Assembly: GCA_037953625.1 (NCBI GenBank)
Contig: CM075649.1
Coordinates: 73,501,290 to 73,565,289, forward strand
Direction of reading: 5' to 3'
Length of the DNA stretch: 64,000 nucleotides
From: Crotalaria pallida
Taxonomy: Eukaryota > Streptophyta > Magnoliopsida > Fabales > Fabaceae
Shown here: in pieces, positions 33,490 through 43,070 of the stretch
Layout of the letters: each line of letters begins with the position of its first letter
How positions within the stretch are numbered: position 1 is the stretch's first letter
Position numbers and translations under genes: made by a program
Notes under the pieces: generated by a model
What the model was told of the DNA's origin: nothing
What the model saw: only the letters and a program-made list of their open reading frames with translations
The model's database searches: none

Positions 33490-34030
33490 GATTTTAAAAG
33501 ACATTAACAGCGAACGTGGTGAGGTATGAGAGTTAACCTGAAGTAGTGGAGAGGAAGATACTATGGGTATCTGCGGATACTCAGGTGGAGATTGCATTAG
33601 GGGAGGACGATGACGGTGAAACATCAAGAAGTCTAGAGTACTTTTCTAGGCAGAACGAATTCCACAAGTGGCGTACTAACGTGGTAGGGATTGGGTCCAA
33701 TGCCGTGGCAAGTTCTGCATGATCAGCTAGAATTAGTACTGTCGCTCCCTAGATTGCAAGTCTAGAACAGTGAGAGGTACTGGAGTGGGGCATCATGTTT
33801 GCCACTGTGAGTGAGACAGTGTGCCATGATTATATATGAATTGAATTGATATGATTTGAGGCTGAGACCTCCTGGTCTGGGACCATTTGATGTGTGACAG
33901 CTGTCGTGCCCGCACGGTAAAGGTCCTGTACTCTTGTTTGCTTCCGACTAGGTGGATGGATGGCCGAGGAGATGTAGACTTGAAACGTGAGTGCTAACTA
34001 CGAACGGACGCGTACCTCGATGATTCTTTA
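33490..34030 (+). other. Conserved D/E block, copy in E
   Basis: This is the copy of the block at 18640-19140. The long-range stem is kept with changed bases: AGTACTTTTCTAG (33637-33649) against CTAGAATTAGTACT (33727-33740). Two positions in the outer stem differ from D on both arms in a way that keeps pairing. Confidence 0.55.
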
Positions 34031-34439
34031 ATCCCCCGATCATCGATGGTTATAATTCAATAAGACTTAGTAAAGAAAAGAGTTATGAATAAGGAAAGTT
34101 AAGTTTATGAATCTCCGAGGATGTGTAGTTTGGAGTAAGAGATGGAAACCCTTGGGAAGGGAAAATAAAGAAGTGAAGGATTGGAAATTTGAGAATGATA
34201 AAGGAATTGAGAGATAAAGAATGTTATGATAATAAGGTTAATCAAGATAATAATAGATAATAATAAAGAATTGTGATATTTGCTTGAATGTTGTGTGGTG
34301 TGTGTGCTTTGTTTGTAATGTGTGTGCTGTCTTGATATCCGGCCTGCGGTAAATCCACAACGTCGATGACTTGTCGTTCGGTTCGCTAACTCTCTCCTGC
34401 CCGTTGGTATATCGGTGCTTCTGGTACTCCAACGTGCAG

Positions 34440-34805
34440 ATGGAGTATTGCATGGAGATTGCAACATGGACTCGACATGGATGCGGTTGGAAGCGTACCC
34501 CGTCTGGTTGGGTATGGATTGGCGACACTCAGATCGTGATTCCGGATCCAGAGCATCGACTTTGCGGAGCTAACTTAGGACCTCTCTTGGAGCAAGTTTC
34601 TGTTCGTGGATATAGAGACTACGAGGAGAAGGTGCGATGTGAAGCTCAGCGGATCTCTGCTACTCCAGCTAGGATGCAGTGGGTGCCAAAGAATGTCGGA
34701 CCAGCAGCAACGAAGATGGCTTCATCTTCTGGAGTCAAGAAAGGACTCAAGAAGGAGGATCGAGAGTTGCACCCCATAGTGTTTATTAGGAAGAGTCAGA
34801 GGTAG
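34440..34805 (+). CDS. LTR-encoded small ORF in E
   Basis: An ATG directly after the AG acceptor (34438-34439) opens 121 codons: MEYCMEIA..., a Trp-rich segment (GCGWKRTPSGWVWIGD, about residues 15-30), and a basic C-terminus (KKGLKKEDREL...IRKSQR). The CxEI...PSGxW pattern faintly recalls the ORFs of LTRs A and B, and it occupies the same place in the LTR. The counterpart in D reads ATGGCGTAG (19618), so that copy is dead in this frame. An alternative is the spliced frame described for D, which here stays open for about 34 codons beyond the junction. Function is unknown. Confidence 0.42.
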   Translation: MEYCMEIATWTRHGCGWKRTPSGWVWIGDTQIVIPDPEHRLCGANLGPLLEQVSVRGYRDYEEKVRCEAQRISATPARMQWVPKNVGPAATKMASSSGVKKGLKKEDRELHPIVFIRKSQR

Positions 34806-35119
34806 GGTAAATAGTTTAAGTTGTTGTGAGTGTGTGAGTTAAGGATTATCTTAGCAAAGTACCACTGCTGTAATTGTGCCCTACTTCTATTTTGTGAACT
34901 GGCCGAATTTTATTTTGACAAGAAATGTGAAATCGTTTTGAAAAATGAAAAAGGGTAGGTGTGTAAAGGTTTTACGTAACAACCCGGTTTTCAAGTAAGG
35001 ACGTGAGTATGCATCAATAAATTTTCTAAAGCTTTTAAAAAAAAAAATTGGCCTCATTTTTGGGCAACTTCTTAAACAAATGACGATTATTTTCGGGAGG
35101 TGAAAATCGGGCTGTTACA

Positions 35120-35587
35120 GTTTCTGTTCTTAAAGAGTTTAAAAGGCCAATTGAGTTTTTCATTTAAAAAGGAGAAGAAAATGTGTTTTCATGAAAAGTT
35201 GTTTTTACATCTTAGTTTTGGTGAAAATACCTGATGTTACAAAACTCTGAATATTTTTATGTATGCAAGAAGGAGTAATCGATCGATTACTTGCTTGAGT
35301 TAATCGATTAACTTTGTTGCATCATAGAAAAATCAGAGAGCTTGTAATCGGTTAAGTGAACTTTGTTAATCCATTACTTTCTCATGAGAGTAATCGATTA
35401 CCTGGCTCAAGTAATCAATTAAAATTGTTGCATCATATATTTTTCTGAGACAAAGTAATCGATTACATGCTTTGTAGTAATCGATTACAGATGTTGCATC
35501 AAACAATTAACAGAGGCTCAGTAATCGATTATTTGATGAGTAGTAATCGATTAAATGAGTTGCGTCATACATTGAACAGGGGTGATA
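35120..35587. repeat. Unassigned segment with dense ATCGAT palindromes
   Basis: Between LTR E and fragment G, about 300 bp (35278-35575) hold roughly ten copies of GTAATCGATTAC or variants. They come in pairs, and several pairs are followed by GTTGCATCAT or GTTGCGTCAT. The order pair-GTTGCATC repeats about every 90-100 bp. No coding sequence was seen. Confidence 0.6.
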
Positions 35588-36360
35588 TGTGACACCCTCT
35601 TTATAATACAAGTAATTAATACAATAAATATGCTATTACTCGTATTAGTTATGGACTTGTTAGTAATTAGAAAATGTAGGAAATAAAATTTTCTTTTTAT
35701 TTTCTATAGGGGCGGGTGCACAAACCAAAACATGGAATTCTTGGAGGATATAATTTATATCATTTTAAACATTGTATTGAATTCGGCATTTTCTAAAACA
35801 AGAAAATCTTTTCATAATCCAGATAGCATCGGTACTTTGAAATCGTATTACATAGTAAAAATTAAGCCATGCCATCCAATCTTTCGTTTCGCGAAACTGA
35901 TACCATTCTTAATTATCGCAGTCGAATTCTTTAAATAGTCTATATCAGAGTAAGCGAAAATAGTAGGACTATGCATAGTTGTAATATAAACATAAGCTAT
36001 ATATATATATATATATATGAGTCAAGAAGTACATAGTCCATAAGTCTGTCTCCAAGATCCCATACAAGTCCATAAAAGATCTATATCAAAAGTAAACCAT
36101 AACTCTAGAGTTTTCAAAAACATATCTACAATACATATATACATCTCAAAATATAAAACTCTAGAGCTGGTCACATAGATCAGGTAGCAGGAGTAGTAGT
36201 AGTAGAAATATCCAGGTAGCAGTAGTAGTCATCATCCAACTTCATCAGCAGCAGCATCAACTCCTCCACAACATCCACCACATCGGATCCCCTGATCCTC
36301 ATCATCTACCATATGCACATACCTAGGGATCATCGTCCCTCCACTGACTCCCGGTAGAGT
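35588..36360 (-). mobile_element. 3' fragment of a B-type LTR ('G')
   Basis: The minus strand matches the end of LTR B from its ORF tail onward and continues to a proper end ...GAGGGTGTCACA at 35588. It therefore supplies the terminus that B lacks. The last codons of the LTR ORF (STGSQWRDDDP, stop at about 36322) are intact. At 36361 it is interrupted by the Athila-type LTR. It contains an (AT)n run at 36000-36018 and a CAGCAGTAGTAG-type simple repeat at 36180-36260. Confidence 0.68.
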
Positions 36361-37408
36361 TGATCGGGGCCGTACCCGATCAAAATAAAAGGGGTTTGTT
36401 CTGTAGTACTAGGAAGGTGATCCTAGGTCGTTTCCCAGCGAATATCGGTCTAGGCAAAGTATCAAACACGTAGTGTCCAGTAAAATGGGGTTTTTTTTTT
36501 GTGTGTGACAAATGTGAAGAACAAAACATAAACAGAATATAAAACTAAGAAAATCAGAAACAAAAGCGGGCAAACCCCTTTGGCTACGTACACTACTCAA
36601 TCCTAGCTCACTAAAGATAGATTCCTCTCCTCTTCTCCGTCCAACTCGTGACAACCAAATACTAAGCGAAAATCTAGTTGTCACTCCAAACCCTAACTTC
36701 TAATTAAGCATCAGAAACTAGAATTGGAGTTTTTACGAGTTAATACAAATTAAGCATTTATATTCATGTATTATCTCTACGAAATGGAATTAAGCAAACC
36801 ACTACACATTGATAAACACGAAAACAGAGAAGAGAAAACGAAATTGCATTAATAACAAGAGCTCAAGAGTAGATAATACAATACCAAAGGGATTAACCCT
36901 TGAAGTTAGCCTTCCATGGTCATAAATCAAGAAAAACGTGTAGAAAGGGGGAAGAACAAAACCCTAGCAGCCACCAAATGCTATGGAGAGCCAAGAGAGA
37001 AGTTCTAACCTAGAGAGAGAGTGAGAAATCTGAAATGGGAGTGTAGTCATGGGGGTTACACGAATTTCCCCTCTTTAGTCATGAAAATAGGCCTAAAACA
37101 TGGGCCCAAGTCCTAAGAAACACTATTCTGAAAATTACAATTAAAAAGGGACCTAAATGCAAATTACAATCTTCACTTCAATACTTCAATCTTCATTTCC
37201 AAAATGCCCAAAGTGTCCTTGCCAATTATGACTTGAAATTAGAAGTAGAATTAATTAGACTAAATAACACCAAATTAAACAATATTCGGAATATTAGTCC
37301 AATAAACTCTAAATCACTAAATCAAGCAAATCAATGTCAAATGTTCAACAAGTATCAATAATAGGATTAAAATAATGCAAGGAATAATGGGAAATAAAAT
37401 GCTCATCA
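36361..37408 (-). mobile_element. 3' LTR of the Athila-type element
   Basis: The minus strand starts TGATGAGCATTTTATTTCC at 37408, directly after polypurine AGTGTGGGGGTATT. It ends CCCCGATCA at 36361. It is a close copy of 1-1008. It was inserted into the ORF tail of LTR fragment G. Its target duplication cannot be checked because the 5' end of the element is missing. Confidence 0.85.
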
Positions 37409-37425
37409 AATACCCCCACACTTAT
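37409..37425 (-). other. Polypurine tract of the Athila-type element
   Basis: Minus-strand AAGTGTGGGGGTATT is adjacent to the LTR start. A second tract, TAAGTGTGGGGGGGAG, lies near 38760-38777 soon after the pol stop, as is usual for Athila elements. Confidence 0.75.
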
Positions 37426-38875
37426 CCTTTTGCACTCCTGAGCAAAACCAAAAGATAGGACTATGAAGATCAATATGCACCAAAGTGAATCATGCAACAA
37501 GATGACTACAACTAAGAAATGCAAACCTAAGAGATTACATACTTCACAATGAATTCTAGGAAATGCAAAGAAATGGGCAAACTCAAGCACACAAAATGGT
37601 TAAGGATCAAAGAGTCAAAGCATCCGTGAACATCATCCAATTACTTCAAGTATGCAAAGAAACCAATGACATCAAGAGGATAGTCACAAAGATGATAGAA
37701 ACTCACAAGGATCACTCAAAAGTGTTTACACTCAAGTGTTTGGGGGTTAATCATTATTTACACTCAAGGCACATCATGAAAAACAAACACAACCATAAGC
37801 TTGACAAGCCTCTAACATCAACGATCAACACACATGCACAAAATGATCAAAAGGTCTTTTAAGGGTTGTAATGGGGCCAAGGACAAGGTAGGATAAAAAT
37901 ATGGGAATGTAGCTAAAACCAAGGGAATAGAGGAGCAATGGGGAATAAGTAAAAAGTAAGCAAAATCCACCCCAAAATCAACAACCACTAATTCCAATCC
38001 TCTTTGCCTCAACAACCTTTTATTCACTTTTTTTTTCTTTTTTTTTCTCTTCTTTTTTTTCTTTTTATTTTTGCATTTTTTTTGTCCTCTATTTTTTGTT
38101 TTTGAGAGATATACAAAAAGAAAAGAAGAAACAACACAAATGGCATGAAGATGAAGCCATAGCTATAACAACCAAAGAGGCAAAACCAAGAACTCAACCA
38201 ATTGAAGCATAGAGCACACTTCTTACCTAATACCCATTCCCAAAACAATTCCAAAGCTCCAAAATTCCCTATGGTTAGGACAATCATGGTTTTTCAGTCA
38301 TAGGCTTGTAATGAGCTAAAGAACAAGGAAAGGGATAAAAAGGCTCAAAGGGGCTAGCAAAGGATACATTCATTCAAGGTAGGCTCATATGGCTAGTAGC
38401 TTATTCAAGAAAGAAAGTGCCTAAATCATTTCAAAATGTGCATGAGCAATCAAGTATCAACAAGAGTCAAGTCAAGTTCTAGAGTGCAAGTAATCCAGAG
38501 TACAATCACACATGAAGAAAATTAGGTGGCATATATAGCAATCCACCCACAATTAAGGCTCAAATCCTCACAAAAGGGACAATTCTATCACAGTGTTACT
38601 ACCTCTTAATTATCAAAAGCAACTTTACACACATAAATGCATGAATTCAGACACAAGATACCAAAACTCTACTAAAATGAAGCAAAAACATGCAAGAAAA
38701 TGCCCAAAACTAAGCAAAACCTAAAAAAATCAAAGCAAAAATATGCAACCTAAACTACTCTCCCCCCCACACTTAAATCACACATTGTCCTCAATGGAAC
38801 ACAAATAGCAGAATTAGACAGATATAGACAAGTGTAATAAAAAGAGTAAGGAAGGAGAAAAGAAGACTCCCTAAG
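37426..38875 (-). other. Non-coding 3' region of the Athila-type element
   Basis: About 1.45 kb lie between the pol stop and the 3' LTR. A pyrimidine-rich tract of mostly T occupies 38028-38100. Athila elements often carry an env-like ORF here; I see none, only short frames without recognisable transmembrane organisation. Confidence 0.6.
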
Positions 38876-41800
38876 TCATGGTTGTTCAAAAGTGGGGTCG
38901 ACCAATGAGGCCTCCTTCACAGGTGCATCATCCAAAGAAGGGGTGGTTAGGAAAGGCTTGAGTCGGTGGCCATTGACTTTGAAGCTCTTGTTCGTGGACT
39001 CACTCTTGATCTCCACAGTGCCATAAGGAAACATCTGGGTGACTACAAACGGTCCAATCCATTTAGAACGGAGCTTTCCACTCATGAGTCCAAGCCTAGA
39101 GTTGTAGAGCAAAACTTTTTGACCAACCAAGAACTCCATTCTGGAAATGGAGTTATCATGAAGCTTCTTGGTCTTCTCTTTGTAAAATTTGGAGTTCTCA
39201 TAGGCCTCCAAACGGATCTCATCTAGCTCACTCAACTACAGCTTCCTCTCCTCACCCGCTTGATCAAGAGCTAAGTTACATTGCTTCACAGCCCAATATG
39301 CACGGTGCTCTATCTCCACAGGCAGGTGGCACGCCTTACCAAAGACAACCCGATAGGGTGACATCCCTATGGGTGCCTTGTAAGCGGTCCGATGGGCCCA
39401 CAGAGCATCCTCCAATCGTGTGCTCCAATCCTTTCTATTAGGCTTCACCATCTTCTCCAAAATCCGCTTGATCTCTCTATTTGAAATCTCAGCTTGCCCG
39501 TTGGTTTGGGGGTGATAGGGTGTAGAAACTTTGTGCACAACCCCATACTTCTTGAGCAAAGCTTGCATGGATCTATTGCAGAAGTGTGTGCCTTGATCAC
39601 TGACTATGGCTCTAGGTATGCCAAACCTTCAAAGGATATTAGACCTGACAAAATCTACAACAACCTGAGCATCATTAGTCCTGGTGGCCTTAGCTTCCAC
39701 CCATTTGGATACATAATCCACAGCAAGTAAGATATAATAAAAACCAAAAGAAACAGGAAAAGGGCCCATGAAATCTATACCCCAGACGTCAAACACCTCA
39801 CAGAACAACATAGGTTGTTGCGGCATCTGTTGTCTCCAAGATAGGGCGCCTCCTGCTCTTTGACACTGCTCACATGAGCTGCAGACGTTGCTTGCATCCT
39901 TGAAGATGGTAGGCCAATAAAATCCAGAATCCAGCACCTTTCGTGCTATCCTTTGAGTCCCAAGGTGGCCTCCAACTGGTGAAGCATGGCAAAACTGGAG
40001 AACCGATTGGATCTCATGGTCTAGAATGCACCTGCGAATGACCTGATCGCTGCAAAAATGCCACAGATAGGGGTCATCCCATACATAATACTTGGCATCG
40101 CTCTTTAATTTGTCTCTTTGAGCTTTGGATGCCAAGGCAGGAAAAACAGAAGCAACCAAATAATTAACAATGTCTGCAAACCAAGGGGTTTGGGGAAGGG
40201 GATGAGAAACATGTAAAGATAAAAGCTGCTCATCCGGGAAGTCATCCCGGATAGGAAATGCATTCTCCTCTCTCTCTATCCTGCTCAAGTGGTCTGCGAC
40301 AAGGTTATGCACACCACTCCGATCCTGAATCTCAAGATCAAACTCCTGGAGGAGCAACATCCACCTAATCAACCTAGGTTTGGAATCTGTCTTTTTCAAA
40401 AGATACTTCAGAGCAGCATGATCAGTGTACACTACAACCTTAGAACCAAGCAAATATGATCTAAACTTGTCAAGTGCAAAAACAATAGCCAAAAGTTCTT
40501 TTTCAGTTGTTGTGTAATTAACCTGTGTTGCATCTAAAGTCCTAGAAGCATAATAAATCACATGCGACAGCTTACTGACCCTTTGGGAGAGAACTGCTCC
40601 CAAAGCATAATTTGAAGCATCAGTCATGAGCTCAAATGGGAGGGTCCAATCAGGTGGTTGGATGATGGGAGTGGTGGTCAGTGCTTTCTTCAATTCATCA
40701 AATGCCCTCTTGCATTGGTCTCCAAATTCCCATGGGGCATCCTTTTGAAGCAACTTGGAAAGTGGAATGGCAATGTTGCTAAAGTTCTGAATAAACCTGC
40801 GATAGAAACCTGCATGACCAAGAAAAGAACGCACCTCTCGCACGCAAGAAGGGTAAGGAAAATGTGATATTACATGCAGCTTAGCAGGGTCAACTTCTAT
40901 GCCCTTGTGCGAAACAATGTGCCCTAAGACTATGCCTTGTTCTACCATAAAGTGGCATTTTTCAAAATTCAAGACAAGGTTAGTCTCAATGCACTTGTTA
41001 AGCACCTTAGTCAAATTATCAAGACATGCATCAAATGAGGAGCCATAAACACTAAAATGCTCGAGCAAGTCAGCAAAAATACTCATCATACATCTTTGAA
41101 ATGTGGCAGGAGCATTGCATAGGCCAAAAGGCATCTTTCTATATGCAAATGTGCCAAAAGGACAGGTAAATGTGGTCTTATGTTGGTCCTCTGGTGCAAT
41201 GCAAATTTGAAAATAACCAGAGAAACCATCTAAGAAGCAATAATGAGATTTACCTGCCAGGCGCTCCAACATCTGATCAATGAAGGGGAGAGGGAAATGA
41301 TCTTTGTGAGTCGCCTGGTTGAGCTTTCTGTAATCAATGCAGACTCTCCAACTGTTCTGCACTCTAGTGGGAATCAGCTAATCCTTCTCATTTTTGACAA
41401 CTGTGACACCAGACTTCTTGGGAACAACTTGCACCGGGCTCACCCAAGTGCTATATGAAATTGGGTAGATGATACCCGCTTGAAGCAGCTTGGTGACCTC
41501 TTTCTTAACCACATCAAGAATCTGGGGGTTCAACCGTCTTTGGGGTTGTCTCACTGGTTTAGCCCCATCCTCCAAAAAAATGCGGTGCATGCACATGGAG
41601 GGGCTAATTCCAGGAATATCCGCTAAAGTCCATCCAATTGCCCTCTTGTTCTTTCTTATCACATCCAGCAGTTTCTCCTCTTGATCAACAGAAAGTGAGG
41701 TAGAGATGATCACTGGGAGTTTCTTCTCATCCTCCAAGTAAGCATATTTGAGATGAGGAGGGAGGGGCTTCAGGTCCAATGAGGGTGCCTGCATAATAGA

Positions 41801-43070
41801 TGGAACTAAAGGGACAGCAGAAATGGATTCTGCTGCCTGCACCTGAACAAGTGAATCAGACTCATGCATAACAGATATGGGGTTAGGGTTAGCATAATCT
41901 GAATCTATAACATATGAATCATCAGATGCAGTAGCAGAGTCTAGAAACTGGGCTATTTCAGTGCATGCGGTGCACCATCCAGAGTTAGTGCATGATGGAC
42001 AAGTAAATGAATCAGTGAAAGATGGCAATTCAAAATCATGATGCAAAAAGTCAAGCATATGCTCATCTATCAAATCATCAAGCAAGTCCACATGGAAAAC
42101 ATAGTGATCCTCAGGAAAATGTTTCATAGCATGGAAAATGTCAAATCGGATCACACTACCATCAAACTCCATGGAAAGTGAACCTGAATGCACATCTATC
42201 TTGGTTCGGGCTGTTTTCAAAAATGGCCTCCCCAAAATAATAGGAACAACATTACGGGGAGAGTCATCTTCCATATCAAGTATGTAAAAATCAGCAGGGA
42301 AGATCAACTCTTCAACCCGAACCAAGACATCATCTATCAAACCTGCGTGGTGGGCAGTACTTCTATTTGCCAATTGAATCATCACACCCGTAGGTTGAAG
42401 AGCTCCAAGAGAAAGAGACTTAAAAACAGACATAGGCATGACATTTATGGATGCTCCTAAATCTAGCATAGCATTTTCAAACTTAACATTGCCTATGATG
42501 CAAGGTATAGAGAAAGTTCCAGGATCCTTACATTTTTCAGGAATGTGAGGGATAGGTTTACCTATGAGAGCGGAGACATTCCTTCCCATGCTTATCCTCT
42601 CATTGCCCTTGAGTCTTCTCTTATGAGTGCACAACTCCTTAAGGAACTTTTCATACCTTGGAATCTGTTTTATTGCATCAAGAAGGGGTATGTTGACTTC
42701 CACCTTTCTGAATGTGTCAAGAATATCCTTGTCCACCTCTTCCACCCTTTTGTTTTGAGGCACTCTTGGTGGGAATGGAAGAGGAATGGGAGGAGGTTGG
42801 AGGACAACAGCAGGGCTTGTGGTTGAAGTCGAGGAGGGTTGAGTTGGATGATTCTCCTTGATGCTAGCATGCTCACCTTCATCTACCACTTGGCTCTTCC
42901 CTTTAGAGGAAGAAGCTAGAGCATCATTGTTGAGGTGAGGTTGTGGTGTGGGTGTGACAATCTCCTTTCCTGACCTCAAGTTGATGGCACTCACATTCTG
43001 ATTTTGAGGGTTGATCACAGTTTGGGATGGCAACTTGTCAGAATTTTGAGATTGCAAGTTAGTCAAAAAA
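38876..43070 (-). pseudogene. Athila-type Ty3/gypsy polyprotein, 5'-truncated, three stops
   Basis: One frame runs from 43070 to TGA at 38876, interrupted only by in-frame stops at 41378-41380 (TAG), 39629-39631 (TGA) and 39236-39238 (TAG). Order: gag end (NVSAINLRSGKE), protease (DLGASINVMP, the Athila form), RT (WRVCIDYRKLNQ; KMPFGLCNAPATFQ), RNase H (FELMTDASNYALGAVLSQ; VVYTDHAALKYLL), integrase (H...H...CSSCEQCQ zinc finger; WGIDFMGPFP; VSDQGTHFCN; HPQTNGQAE), and a C-terminal SH3-like part. In RT, IFADLLE joins HFSVYGSSFD directly: the segment that should hold the F/YMDD catalytic box is deleted in frame near 41060. The element is therefore inactive twice over. Gag N-terminus, primer-binding site and 5' LTR are absent; the sequence meets satellite at 43070. 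Confidence 0.9.

Larger units (their letters stand above)
31319..35119 (+). mobile_element. Long LTR 'E', 5' end truncated or unclear
   Basis: It ends CGGGCTGTTACA at 35119. From about 32.2 kb it runs parallel to D: exon-like block, donor CTCAG|GTGAGAGAG (32312/32313), purine-rich repeats, the conserved block 33490-34030, acceptor CGTGCAG (34439) and an ORF. Its start is not visible. Sequence upstream of about 31.4 kb belongs to the SIRE-like LTR. An ATCGAT palindrome cluster lies at 31459-31590. Confidence 0.5.

Noticed and set aside
37345..38287. Env-like membrane protein in the 3' region of the Athila element
   Set aside because: The hydrophobic minus-strand ORFs come from T- and A-rich tracts, are short, and show no continuous frame.
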